From contig JAHHHK010000005.1 in assembly GCA_019359395.1 (NCBI GenBank), forward strand, positions 186,001 through 250,000: DNA of 64,000 nucleotides, given 5' to 3'. The notes beneath the pieces were generated by a model, which was not told where the DNA came from, ran no database searches, and worked only from the letters and a program-made list of their open reading frames with translations. The translations under genes and the position numbers were made by a program. Of the stretch, positions 45,657 through 54,205 are shown one piece after another; position 1 is the first letter of the stretch; every line of letters starts with the position of its first letter. The DNA comes from Komarekiella atlantica HA4396-MV6 (GTDB taxonomy: Bacteria; Cyanobacteriota; Cyanobacteriia; Cyanobacteriales; Nostocaceae).

Positions 45657-45857
45657 GTGGAGCAGAAAATTAACTGCGCTGAAGCCTGTATTAACGGGTG
45701 TGTTTTAGGGGATAAATGCCCCAATGTTGAATTTAAAGAGGCAACTGCAAAATTCGTCAAAGAGACTTCTTTAGACGAAATGCTGCAAATGGCTGAAGAA
45801 CGTCTGCGGAAAAAAATCACCGAACCGCCAAAATGGGTTTTTCCTGAAGATTCATAG
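45657..45857 (+). CDS. Small cysteine-rich conserved protein, 66 aa
   Basis: Starts at GTG 45657 with AGGA seven bases ahead. The N-terminal third has four cysteines in the spacing C-x3-C-x3-C-x5-C (CAEACINGCVLGDKC), a possible metal or iron-sulfur site. The rest is a charged helix (EFKEATAKFVKETSLDEMLQ) and a PPKWVFPED end. Similar small proteins are widespread in cyanobacteria, without a role known to me. It is flanked by Uma2 and mnmE genes on the other strand. Confidence 0.75.
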   Translation: MEQKINCAEACINGCVLGDKCPNVEFKEATAKFVKETSLDEMLQMAEERLRKKITEPPKWVFPEDS

Positions 45858-45895
45858 TATTAGTGTCAACAGGTAAAACCAAGATATCGCAAAGG

Positions 45896-46690
45896 CTAAA
45901 CTGTATCTGGATCTATACTTAATTCTCGCAGTTTAGCCGCCAAGCGATCGCTGCGTTGTTTTTCTTGTTCAGCCCGTTGTTTTTCTTGTTCAGCCCGTTG
46001 TTTTTCTTGTTCAGCCCGTTGTTTCTCTTGTTCAGCCCGTTGTTTCTCTTGTTCAGCCCGTTGTTTCTCTTGTTCAGCCCGCTGCATTTCCTGTTGTGCA
46101 ACTTCTTCCGGTGTCGGAACTAGTTCTCCTTCAGGAGTGAAAAAGCGTAAATTTTCTTGATAAATACCCAAATATAACTCTAGCTGCTGGCTCCACAACC
46201 AACTTTGAGGATTCGGTTCTATTGGTTGATATTTACCAGCTAATAAAACAAACCCAGCAAATTCTAAATTATTAGGATCGAACCAAAAGTATTCTGGTGT
46301 GCGAAAGGTATCTTGGTAGATTTGTTTTTTCAAGCCTTTGTCAGTTGCCGCTGTAGAATCTGATAGCAGTTCTACAATGACATTGGGATACTTACCATCT
46401 TCTTCCCAAACAACCCAACTTTTGCGAGGTTGGTGTTCAGTTCCCAGCACTACAAAAAAATCTGGGCCTCGGAAATATTCTGATTTACGCTGGCGTGGAC
46501 TGTAGTAAATTGTAATATTGCCAGATGCATAAAAGTCATTACGATTTCGCCACAACCACTCAAGGCATTGAATGAGCAGCGTCATTTGTTGCCGATGCAA
46601 GTCACTTTCCAAAGGCGGTTCGTCACTGTATAAATCCCCTGGGGGAAATATAACATCTTCTGGTGTTTCTAAATCTTGGGCAACAGACAT
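45896..46690 (-). CDS. Uma2-family endonuclease-like protein with AEQEKQR heptad tail
   Basis: 264 residues, close relative of the protein at 3218-4009. The core runs VIFPPGDLYSDEPPLESDLH, GPDFFVVLG (Asp strand), PNVIVELLSDSTA (E-x motif), DKGLKKQIYQDTF and PEYFWFDPN. From residue 195 the tail is seven tandem heptads of AEQEKQR, written in DNA as 21-base repeats (CAGCCCGTTGTTTTTCTTGTT and variants). A coiled coil is expected. The family's biological role is unsettled. Confidence 0.85.
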   Translation of the reverse strand: MSVAQDLETPEDVIFPPGDLYSDEPPLESDLHRQQMTLLIQCLEWLWRNRNDFYASGNITIYYSPRQRKSEYFRGPDFFVVLGTEHQPRKSWVVWEEDGKYPNVIVELLSDSTAATDKGLKKQIYQDTFRTPEYFWFDPNNLEFAGFVLLAGKYQPIEPNPQSWLWSQQLELYLGIYQENLRFFTPEGELVPTPEEVAQQEMQRAEQEKQRAEQEKQRAEQEKQRAEQEKQRAEQEKQRAEQEKQRSDRLAAKLRELSIDPDTV

Positions 46691-46748
46691 AGCAACAAGT
46701 GTCTCAGTGCTATTATTTTAGCTTAGCAGTGAAGAACGTAGACGCTAA

Positions 46749-47249
46749 CTACAAGAACCGTTCGATGATGATCTCGTCCACATACGTTCCTTTGATTTTG
46801 GCGTGTTTTTTCGCCGTCCCAACTATATTGAAACCACGTCGGAGATAACTAGTTAAGGCGTCTGAGTTATCGGCGCGAACATAGGAAAATATCTTTTCAT
46901 ATCCCTTGCTGCAAGCGCTCTTAAATGTAGCCTCAGACAAACTTTTACCAATGCCTTGTCTTCGGTATGAGAGATCAACAAATGTTGCAATGATTCCCAC
47001 ATGGTCAAATGCATGTGTGTAGGTTGCAAATGGTTCGAGAGTTTGAAATCCAACCACCTGCTGATCTGAAGAATTTACAGCGACATGAAACACCCCACGC
47101 TGGGGAAAATTCAAAATATACTCTCGTTCTGCATCGACTGTGAGCGGTGTATCAAACGCAGTGTACACATTGGCTTCGATGATCGGGTTCAAAATACCAA
47201 CAATCGCCTCAGCATCATTCTGTCGTGCTTCTCGAACCAGCAAATTCAT
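46749..47249 (-). CDS. GNAT acetyltransferase, phosphinothricin-acetyltransferase-like
   Basis: 166 residues of the Pat/YncA-like GNAT group. The protein begins LLVREARQNDAEAIVGILNP; the acetyl-CoA strand is GIIATFVDLSYRRQGIGKSL (motif R-x2-x-G-x-G/A), followed by KIFSYVRADNSDALTSYLRR and GFNIVGTAKKHAKIKG. The substrate is probably an amino group on an amino-acid-like compound; real phosphinothricin resistance cannot be claimed. ATG start at 47249. No operon partner evident. Confidence 0.82.
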   Translation of the reverse strand: MNLLVREARQNDAEAIVGILNPIIEANVYTAFDTPLTVDAEREYILNFPQRGVFHVAVNSSDQQVVGFQTLEPFATYTHAFDHVGIIATFVDLSYRRQGIGKSLSEATFKSACSKGYEKIFSYVRADNSDALTSYLRRGFNIVGTAKKHAKIKGTYVDEIIIERFL

Positions 47250-47349
47250 TTCCTATTGCCTCTTAAAGATGAGTGATTTTGCTAGCAGTTACACTTCCAG
47301 TATTTAAGGAATTTCAAGAAAAGTTTGAATAATAACTTTAGCCTCGATT

Positions 47350-48978
47350 CTATATATCCAACCCAATCACGGTTAGCTCAGGCGGATGTTCAACAGCGAA
47401 CTGGTAATATACTTCTCGTCGCTCCTGCTCTAGAAGAGTTAACTGCCATTCTAAAATTCCCATTTCACCCAATTGAATTTGGGGGTTGCTGCGGATGAGG
47501 CGCACCTTAATTTGCTCGGTACGGCTAACTGGTAATTGTTCAGTTAGTTTGAGATTTGTTTCTTTATTGAGCAAGTTAGTAATTACCAACCGATAACCAT
47601 AAGTAGTCCGGCGCTGGTTGCTAATAAGTTTTTTATCTACCTGACGTTCAACTAAGTCACGCTCAATTTTCAAACCTTCGTCAATCCCTAAGTTAAGTTT
47701 AAACTCTTGTCCTGGTGCAATATTCTCTAACTTAGTTGTGCCGACAAAGACATGATCGCGGAAAATGTTCGCTTTGCCTGGTAACAGAGTCGCACCGTTG
47801 GAGCTATTTTTCACATTAGCTTGCAGATAAGCAAAGCTTACTAAGCGTGGCATTGCGACATAATCGAAGCTACAAGGGTAGTCATCGTTGAAAATTGTCG
47901 TTTTATGCGGTGTGCCATCACTGGGAATGTTACCGCCACCATTAAGTTTAAAGGTAACTACACTGCCTTCTTTAGATATTTCCGCTACAACAGTTTCGGC
48001 TGGGATGAGACTAGTTTCTGGCGCAAATTCATCTTGTTCTTCTCCATTTTTTTCACCAGCAGGAGCAGCCTGAGCTGGTATGGTAGGTAACGCTGGACGG
48101 ACATCATATCGTCGTCGTGCTATTTGTGGGGTTGGAGTAGCGATGTACCAGGGTTCAAGTTTGGGTGGAAGTGTACCTAATCCTGGTTTAGCTGTAGAAA
48201 GAGTGAGAGCCACGCCAATCCAATCTTCGCCACTGCTTTGGGTGACTTCTGCAAGATAACTCAGATGTACGATATCGCTAGTAGTACTGAAGCGCAAGTC
48301 ATAAAGGGGAGTCCAACTGGCGCGATTTACTACGTAGGAAAGCTCTAGCTCAAATTCGCCTTCGCTTGCAACTTCAACCGCCACAACTAAGTTAAAACTT
48401 TCTTTAGGATGGGGTGTTTGAATTTTTTGCAACGAGGCGCGGAGTGCTTGTAATTGCTTGTCTAATTCTTGCTGTTGGGTTTTGCACTCCCCAGATGCGA
48501 TCGCATACTCGCTATACTGGCTTCCGAGAAAGTTCAAGAAATCTAAAGTTTCGCTGAGGCTGAGATTTTTTCGTGCCAAACTCTGTGAAAAGCTTTCCTC
48601 TGTTTTTTCACGTAAACCTTCGATAAAATTAGACTGCAACACTAAAGCATCTACTTGAGCTTGCAGGTGGCGTTTTTCTGCTTCTAGTTGCTGAATTTGC
48701 CTTGTTAACTGTGCCACTCGCTCCGTTACAGGTTCGGTAGTGTAAATGCGATCGCTGCTTACTCCTAGCAAACGCACCCCCACTGTACCCGTACCGCTAA
48801 CCCTGACAGACTCAGTTTCTAAAGTCACTGGCAACAGGGTAATGACTAATTCCCGTTCAAGTCCTGTTAAAGATACTACGCTTCGTCGTGTAACTAGAGC
48901 TTTGTCAGTATACACTGTAACCGCTACAATCTGGCTTTGGATTACTTTGCGCCAAGATGGTATTTCTGGGTTAACCAC
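47350..48978 (-). CDS. MuiA-type (DUF4139/DUF4140) protein
   Basis: 542 residues; the mucoidy-inhibitor-MuiA family. The N-terminal DUF4140 part (TVYTDKALVTRRSVVSL) is followed by a coiled coil (about 85-190: QLTRQIQQLEAEKRHLQAQV) and the DUF4139 beta-rich domain (about 205-540: YVVNRASWTPLYDLRF, LSYLAEVTQSSGEDW, VSFAYLQANVKN). No signal peptide, so it is probably cytoplasmic or peripheral. The molecular role of the family is unknown. Start GTG 48978; no strong ribosome site and an in-frame stop lies upstream. Confidence 0.85.
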   Translation of the reverse strand: MVNPEIPSWRKVIQSQIVAVTVYTDKALVTRRSVVSLTGLERELVITLLPVTLETESVRVSGTGTVGVRLLGVSSDRIYTTEPVTERVAQLTRQIQQLEAEKRHLQAQVDALVLQSNFIEGLREKTEESFSQSLARKNLSLSETLDFLNFLGSQYSEYAIASGECKTQQQELDKQLQALRASLQKIQTPHPKESFNLVVAVEVASEGEFELELSYVVNRASWTPLYDLRFSTTSDIVHLSYLAEVTQSSGEDWIGVALTLSTAKPGLGTLPPKLEPWYIATPTPQIARRRYDVRPALPTIPAQAAPAGEKNGEEQDEFAPETSLIPAETVVAEISKEGSVVTFKLNGGGNIPSDGTPHKTTIFNDDYPCSFDYVAMPRLVSFAYLQANVKNSSNGATLLPGKANIFRDHVFVGTTKLENIAPGQEFKLNLGIDEGLKIERDLVERQVDKKLISNQRRTTYGYRLVITNLLNKETNLKLTEQLPVSRTEQIKVRLIRSNPQIQLGEMGILEWQLTLLEQERREVYYQFAVEHPPELTVIGLDI

Positions 48979-49059
48979 TGCCAGTTTTTCCCAATTTTTA
49001 ATGGTTCTGCTGGTTAATTGTCAATGTTTCTTGGCCTAACCGTCAACCCCTGCGGGGAA

Positions 49060-49112
49060 TTCAAAATTAAAAATTAAAAATCTGAAATTTTTAATTTTTA
49101 ATTTATTTATCT
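49060..49112. repeat. AT-type heptamer repeat with inverted arms
   Basis: Tandem AAAATTA-type heptamers (TTCAAAATTAAAAATTAAAA) are followed by inverted TTTTTAATTTTTAATTT, so the repeat can fold. Like the other heptamer loci in the window it lies between genes. Confidence 0.5.
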
Positions 49113-49156
49113 CCCCCGATTTCAACTAATGCAAGCTAAATGCATATCAGCTTGGT

Positions 49157-50098
49157 TCATGCGTGAGTTTTCTCCACAGCATCACTACTAGTGTTAGTGT
49201 TTAACGCTACAATCTTTTTCGCTGCATCTAGGAGATACTCATAATAGGCACGAGCGACGATAGATAACTGTTTACCACCTGGGTAAACCATGAACCAGTT
49301 TCGCTTAATGGGAAAATACTGTACATCCAAAATACATAACTCTACTGTGTCTGGCATTAAAGTATGGCGAGATAAAACAGATATTCCTAAACCACCTGCG
49401 ATCGCTTGTTTAATTGCTTCGTTACTTCCCAATTCCAGCTTAACTTTCACTGTAATTCCATGTTCATCAAAGAGGGTTTGGACGGCACGACGAGTTCCTG
49501 AGCCAGGTTCCCGCATAATAAAAGGTTCATTGGACAGACGTTGTATGGGAATATTTCTTTCCTTAGCTAGTGGATGATTAACTGGTGCAAAAACCACCAA
49601 AGGATTTTCTAAAAATGGCTCAAAATTTACATCTAAATTTTCTGGAACTTGACTCATAATATACAAGTCGTCCAAATTACTACTCATCCGTTCTAGAATT
49701 CGTTCGTGGTTTGTTACTTGCAGTGAGATATCAATTCCGGGGTAAAGTTGGCAAAATGGCCCTAACAAACGCGGTATAAAATACTTTGCTGTCGTAATCA
49801 CAGCCAAGCGTAATTGCCCCTGTTTTAGCCCTTTTAAATCTGCAACTTTCATTTCAAACTGGGCTATGGTCTCAAAAATCTGCCGACAAGTAGCAAATAA
49901 TTCCCGTCCTGCTTCAGTCAAATACAACCGCTTCCCCACTTGCTCAAATAGTGGCAACCCTACCGATTTTGTAAGTTGCTTGATCTGCATGGAGACGGTA
50001 GGTTGGGTGAGAAATAATTCCTCAGCTGCACGAGTAAAGCTACTGTGCCGTGCCGCCGCCTCAAACACCTTTAACTGGTGCAGCGTCGCTTGGTTCAA
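49157..50098 (-). CDS. cmpR: LysR-type regulator of CO2-concentrating genes (CmpR/RbcR type)
   Basis: About 313 residues. N-terminal winged helix-turn-helix: ATLHQLKVFEAAARHSSFTR, AAEELFLTQPTVSMQIKQLT, then the substrate domain VITTAKYFIPRLLGPFCQLY to about 300. The start is the TTG at 50098 with GGAGA seven bases ahead; an upstream TTG would add ten residues. Regulators of this kind bind ribulose bisphosphate or phosphoglycolate and activate bicarbonate transport and carboxysome genes under low CO2. Its place at the end of the ccm operon fits. CmpR versus RbcR cannot be settled from sequence alone; targets are not shown here. Confidence 0.85.
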   Translation of the reverse strand: MNQATLHQLKVFEAAARHSSFTRAAEELFLTQPTVSMQIKQLTKSVGLPLFEQVGKRLYLTEAGRELFATCRQIFETIAQFEMKVADLKGLKQGQLRLAVITTAKYFIPRLLGPFCQLYPGIDISLQVTNHERILERMSSNLDDLYIMSQVPENLDVNFEPFLENPLVVFAPVNHPLAKERNIPIQRLSNEPFIMREPGSGTRRAVQTLFDEHGITVKVKLELGSNEAIKQAIAGGLGISVLSRHTLMPDTVELCILDVQYFPIKRNWFMVYPGGKQLSIVARAYYEYLLDAAKKIVALNTNTSSDAVEKTHA

Positions 50099-50346
50099 GA
50101 GAGATTCTCCTCTAATAGCTAATAGCAATTTGTAGATATAAAACTAGTATTACTGAACACTTGCAATTGATACAGCGTTGCTCATACGAAGTTATGAGTT
50201 TTTGTATAGATAAAACTCTATTAGTGCTATTAAAAGAAAGGTATTTGACTTATGGACTGGAGAAGTTATTATCAGAACAACAAACAAAGCGTAAGATGCC
50301 TTCCAGTTAAAGATGAATGTTGAATATTGAATGAGGATTGCTTACA

Positions 50347-50380
50347 ATTCATGATTCATAATTCATCATTCATCATTCCA
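50347..50380. repeat. ATTCATC heptamer repeat overlapping the ccmO stop
   Basis: Four to five tandem heptamers (ATTCATG, ATTCATA, ATTCATC, ATTCATC, ATTCCAT). The ccmO stop codon (50366-50368) and its last two or three codons lie inside this repeat. Confidence 0.7.
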
Positions 50381-51154
50381 TAATTCTTCTTGAATTTTTG
50401 CAGGTAGCTGGGCTAAATCTGGTAAACCTACCATTTCTCTTTCGCCAACTTGCTCTTTAATATTGATGGGCAACTTTAACGGTTGACGTTCTTCTATCCA
50501 GCAACTTGCCAGTGGCAAGGTTTGCTCCATATCATCCAGTGGTCGAGGAATTACCATCACCGCATTTAACTCCCCAATGCGTTCTGCCTCGTACATTCCT
50601 GCTTCTACTGCTACTGCAACATTTGCTACGGAGCCACGAATAATAGCTGTACACAAACCTGCACCTATTTTTTCATACGCTGCCAAATGGACATCAGCAG
50701 CTTTGAGCATGGCATCACATGCGCCTACCATCGCTGGAAATCCCCGTGTTTCTACTAAACCGATTGCTTGATGACTCAGACGGCTATAATTGCCCTCTCG
50801 CATTAATTGAGTCAGACGGTTGGTGATTGGCAGAACTACTTCTAAGTTGGGATATGGTCGGGGAATCACCAAGCTAGAGACTAACTGACCAAACTGTTCC
50901 GCAGTTTGAACACCGGATTCTACGGCAAGCCGCACATCGGCAATTCCACCCCGGACGATCGCAGTACAATGACCGCCACCTATTTTTTCATATCCAACTA
51001 GGTGAACTCCAGCTGATTTTAGCATCATGTCCGCTGTGCCAACTATTGCTGGAAAGCTTTGGGTAGAAACTAAACCCAAAGCAGTATCCTCAAAATTGTC
51101 TTGACTACGCGCTGCCTGGATGGAACTCATAGACCGTTGATTAGATGTTTCCAT
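50366..51154 (-). CDS. ccmO: Carboxysome shell protein CcmO (double BMC domain)
   Basis: 262 residues with two bacterial-microcompartment domains in tandem: ALGLVSTQSFPAIVGTADMM to about 125, and AIGLVETRGFPAMVGACDAM to about 225, each with the central GYEKIGGGHCTAIVRG or AYEKIGAGLCTAIIRG segment. CcmO is a minor trimeric facet protein of the beta-carboxysome shell. The C-terminal extension (about 225-262) is proline and glutamate rich. Its last residues come from a heptamer repeat. Last gene of the operon K2-K1-L-M-N-O, 56 bases after ccmN. ATG start at 51154. Confidence 0.95.
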   Translation of the reverse strand: METSNQRSMSSIQAARSQDNFEDTALGLVSTQSFPAIVGTADMMLKSAGVHLVGYEKIGGGHCTAIVRGGIADVRLAVESGVQTAEQFGQLVSSLVIPRPYPNLEVVLPITNRLTQLMREGNYSRLSHQAIGLVETRGFPAMVGACDAMLKAADVHLAAYEKIGAGLCTAIIRGSVANVAVAVEAGMYEAERIGELNAVMVIPRPLDDMEQTLPLASCWIEERQPLKLPINIKEQVGEREMVGLPDLAQLPAKIQEELWNDE

Positions 51155-51210
51155 GTGAACTCTCTAAGATACTCACAAAGCCGACAACTTACAATTAACA
51201 CTTACTCTGA

Positions 51211-52023
51211 CTAATCGTCATTTGGGTCGCTTAAGGATTGTCTATGGGGAAACAATGTGGTCAACAGTCTTTGTATGCTCCCTTGCCCATAAATTTGAGT
51301 CCCGAAACTTTCAGGGGATTCTGTAGCTGGCTGACTGAGTTCTGAATCATTATTCACTGAACTTTTGGTTGGCGAAAGCTGCTCAGAGTTCTCGCTGAGT
51401 GGTGTAGACGCTTGAGCGGCTGAGCGCATAGAGTCTGCACCATTATTAGGTTCCTCAATGGGAGGAGGCTGACTTTGAGGAGTAACGGAAGATTTAAAAA
51501 AGGAAATCGACTTGTGTTTGAAATCCACAAAAGCCGACGCTGAGAGATTAGTCGAGGAAACTACCATATCCTCGCCTTTTCCTAAATTATTATCTTCTTC
51601 CTTCGGTTTTGCTGCACTTGTAGAAGTGGGGTTGGTTGTAGATGATTCTAGTTGTTTTATTTCACTAATCTGGCGACTGGTATCTCCCAAGATTGAACCA
51701 GGTGCAATTACTTGTCCAGGTTCAACTGAATAATTGAAAATTGTTGTTGCTGAACCAATGCAAGCATTCGCTCCAATGTTGCCCTTGCCAACCATCAAAA
51801 AACCAGCTCCTAGATTTGCTCCTGCTTCTACCTCCAAGATCCCTTCATGAGCATGGATAATTGATCCCATGCCAATACAGACCCCTGGGCCGATGATAAT
51901 TTTGCTGTTTGTAGCTGCTTGGAGTATCACTCCAGGTGCTAATACCGCGCTTGGATGAATAGTCACCTCGCCACTAATAAAAGAATCAAATTTGTCGCTG
52001 AGGCGCAGTGGCGGCACAGACAT
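51211..52023 (-). CDS. ccmN: Carboxysome assembly protein CcmN
   Basis: About 270 residues. The N-terminal left-handed beta-helix (about 15-130; hexapeptide turns GVILQAATNSKIIIGPGVCI, GAGFLMVGKGNIGANACIG) binds CcmM. A variable Ser/Pro/Asn-rich linker (about 135-230) leads to the encapsulation peptide (TQIYGQGSIQRLLTTLFPHR, about 235-260), which attaches the cargo to the shell. Start at ATG 52023: AGGTGATAATTCCC gives a good ribosome site, while the upstream GTG lies inside it. Middle of the ccm operon. Confidence 0.95.
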   Translation of the reverse strand: MSVPPLRLSDKFDSFISGEVTIHPSAVLAPGVILQAATNSKIIIGPGVCIGMGSIIHAHEGILEVEAGANLGAGFLMVGKGNIGANACIGSATTIFNYSVEPGQVIAPGSILGDTSRQISEIKQLESSTTNPTSTSAAKPKEEDNNLGKGEDMVVSSTNLSASAFVDFKHKSISFFKSSVTPQSQPPPIEEPNNGADSMRSAAQASTPLSENSEQLSPTKSSVNNDSELSQPATESPESFGTQIYGQGSIQRLLTTLFPHRQSLSDPNDD

Positions 52024-52177
52024 GGGAATTATCACCTCGGAAGTCGGAAAAATTGTGAGTTGTCAGTGGTGAGTAATGAAGTGCTAAGTAAATTCTACTT
52101 CACAAGGAAAAGTTAGCTTTTGATACTAGCGTCAGTGTTCTAACTCGAAAGTCTAAACTCATTACTCAGCACTCTTG

Positions 52178-52205
52178 TACAGACGCGATTAGTCGCGTCT
52201 CTACT
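52178..52205. repeat. GAGACG-family palindrome between ccmM and ccmN
   Basis: The arms GTACAGACGCGA and TCGCGTCTCTAC enclose TTAG. The family shares outer TAGAGACG with 22919-22947 and 63690-63738, but here the centre is CGCGATTAGTCGCG. It lies in the ccmM-ccmN spacer, inside the operon. Confidence 0.65.
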
Positions 52206-52213
52206 CAACACTG

Positions 52214-54205
52214 CTACGGACGTTGGATAATTGTCTCCAATACTCGGCGCTTGGCTTTAGGGTCAATACCAATTAAGCGTACATATTCTCCTTGGTATTC
52301 GGCGAGGTGTCCTTCTATTGCTGCGATCGCTTCTCTTTCGGAGGAAGCTTGAATTTGACCAGTGCTAGTCCAAGAACCTGTACGGAACCGCCGCCCGTCT
52401 ACGTGTTCAACGCTAATTTTATGCCCACCAGCCAATAACTGCCGTAGCTGTTCTACTACTTCAGAACTTAAGCGAGTATTCGTAGCTGTTGCTGTTACAG
52501 ATGGCGCACTGGCGAATGATTTTTGACTCTGGCTATCGGTACTAGCTTGCCCATTAGGCCGTTGAATAATACTTTCTAATACTCGCCGTTTGGCTTTGGG
52601 TTCAATACCAATTAAGCGTACGTATTCTCCTTGGTATTCAGCCAGGTGTCCTTCTAGTGCTGCGATCGCTTCTCTTTCAGAGGAAGCTTGAATTTGACCA
52701 GTGCTAGTCCAAGAACCTGTACGGAACCGCCGTTTATCTACGTGTTCAACGCTAATTTTATACCCACTAGCCAATAACTGCCGTAGTTGTTCCACTACTT
52801 CAGAACTTAAGCGAGTATTCGTAGCTGTTGCTGTTGCAGATGGCGCACTGGCGAATGATTTTTGACTTTGCCCACGGGAAGGGCTAGCTTGACCATTAGG
52901 TCGTTGAATAATACTTTCTAACACCCGCCGTTTAGCTTTGGTGTCAATGCCAATCAAACGCACATACTCACCTTGATGATTGGATATACAGTCTTCTAAG
53001 GCGGCGATGACTTCATTTGTCGAATTTGAGTTAATTGGTTCACAACTTTGCCATGAACCAGTGCGGAATCGCCGCTCATCTACGTGTTCTGTGCCAATTT
53101 TATAACCACTTGCTAACAGCTGGCGGATTTGCTCTACGGTTTCATTACCAATGCCACTGCTAGCATGACCATTGCTATTACCATTACTGTTGTAGTTACC
53201 ATTGCCCTGACTAGCAGGAGCTTTAAAGCTGGCAGTGGCTTGCACTGTACCATCTGGGCGTTGGATAATGGTTTCTAATACGCGCCGTTTACCTTTGGGG
53301 TCAATACCAAACAAACGGACATACTCACCACTATGGTCTCTCAAACAGGTTTCTAATGCAGCGATCGCTTCACCGATTGATCTGGGTTCAATCGGCTTAC
53401 AACTCGTCCAACAACCCGTGCGGAACCGTCTTTGATCTACATGTTCCGAGCCAATCTTATACCCTTGCTCTAGCAGATAGCGTACCTGCTCTATGGTTTC
53501 TGCACCCAAGCTATTGCTCGACACTTTACTACTCCTTTCCAACTCTAAGACAGTAACACCATTACTTATATAAGATTTAGCAATTTCATCCCGAATGGGT
53601 GCTATGCATTTGCTATCCGCAGCACAGAGATAACCAGCTCGTAGTGCCTGATTAATCCCAACTACATGATGGGCAAATTCTTGATCTTGATCTTGCACAT
53701 CTGGCAAGCGGTCAGCTTGCTGCTGGGTAGTAATTATCGCTCCTGAAGGTACATACTTACCTGGGGGAATTTCTACGTCTTGGATCAAAGCGTGCATCAT
53801 CACGATGCAACCTGCACCCACCCTGGCATTAAACACCGTAGAGCGAAAGCCAATGAAGGAATTATCGCCAACATAAGCCGGCCCGTGAATTAGAGCCATG
53901 TGGGTAATGCAAGCGTTTTTACCAATCCATACCGAGTATTTATTTTGGTCATCGCCAATTACTCGACCTTGCTCCAACCCATGAATTACCACACCATCTT
54001 GAACATTGGTGTTTTCACCAAGATAAAAAGGTGTGCCTTCATCTGCTCTAATCGTAGTCCCCGGAGCAACGATTACATTTGCACCTATCCGTACATCCCC
54101 AATAATATTGGAGAATGAATGTACAAAAGCAGTTTCATGGATTTGGGCTTCAGCTAAATTCCTTGACCACGGGGTTGGGGGTGCCGCCGTGTTGCGGACT
54201 GCCAT
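52214..54205 (-). CDS. ccmM: Carboxysome scaffold CcmM with gamma-carbonic anhydrase domain and four SSUL repeats
   Basis: 663 residues. The N-terminal gamma-carbonic anhydrase (about 20-210) keeps the zinc histidines H75, H102, H107 and E56, and the C194/C200 pair that forms the activating disulfide, so it is likely an active enzyme. Four Rubisco-small-subunit-like (SSUL) modules of about 85 residues follow (first starting near 237), each with the FRTGxW segment and EYVRL-GI. Modules 1 and 2 keep cysteines (CWTSC, SWQSC); 3 and 4 lack them. GAGGAGGAA precedes the ATG at 54205. An internal GTG (53524) with AAAGGAG likely makes the short form. No ccaA is seen in the window, consistent with CcmM as the carboxysomal anhydrase. 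Confidence 0.97.
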   Translation of the reverse strand: MAVRNTAAPPTPWSRNLAEAQIHETAFVHSFSNIIGDVRIGANVIVAPGTTIRADEGTPFYLGENTNVQDGVVIHGLEQGRVIGDDQNKYSVWIGKNACITHMALIHGPAYVGDNSFIGFRSTVFNARVGAGCIVMMHALIQDVEIPPGKYVPSGAIITTQQQADRLPDVQDQDQEFAHHVVGINQALRAGYLCAADSKCIAPIRDEIAKSYISNGVTVLELERSSKVSSNSLGAETIEQVRYLLEQGYKIGSEHVDQRRFRTGCWTSCKPIEPRSIGEAIAALETCLRDHSGEYVRLFGIDPKGKRRVLETIIQRPDGTVQATASFKAPASQGNGNYNSNGNSNGHASSGIGNETVEQIRQLLASGYKIGTEHVDERRFRTGSWQSCEPINSNSTNEVIAALEDCISNHQGEYVRLIGIDTKAKRRVLESIIQRPNGQASPSRGQSQKSFASAPSATATATNTRLSSEVVEQLRQLLASGYKISVEHVDKRRFRTGSWTSTGQIQASSEREAIAALEGHLAEYQGEYVRLIGIEPKAKRRVLESIIQRPNGQASTDSQSQKSFASAPSVTATATNTRLSSEVVEQLRQLLAGGHKISVEHVDGRRFRTGSWTSTGQIQASSEREAIAAIEGHLAEYQGEYVRLIGIDPKAKRRVLETIIQRP
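52222..52872 (-). repeat. Near-identical tandem copies of SSUL modules 3 and 4 in ccmM
   Basis: Two 339-base units (113 codons) lie in tandem with very few differences. Examples are TTCTCTTTCGGAGGAAGCTT against TTCTCTTTCAGAGGAAGCTT, and the long shared stretches downstream of them. The length keeps the frame. Their closeness, compared with the diverged modules 1 and 2, points to a recent duplication or gene conversion. Confidence 0.8.
53522..53538 (-). promoter_or_regulatory. Internal ribosome site and GTG start for short CcmM
   Basis: Within ccmM, AAAGGAG (53532-53538, minus strand) lies seven bases before the in-frame GTG (53522-53524) at codon 228. Translation from here gives the SSUL-only isoform of about 436 residues. 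The layout matches the internal start known in other beta-cyanobacteria. Confidence 0.75.

Noticed and set aside
45919-46101. Asn-rich frame MHNRKCSGLNKRNNGLNKRN
   Set aside because: It is another frame of the AEQEKQR repeat of the Uma2 gene.
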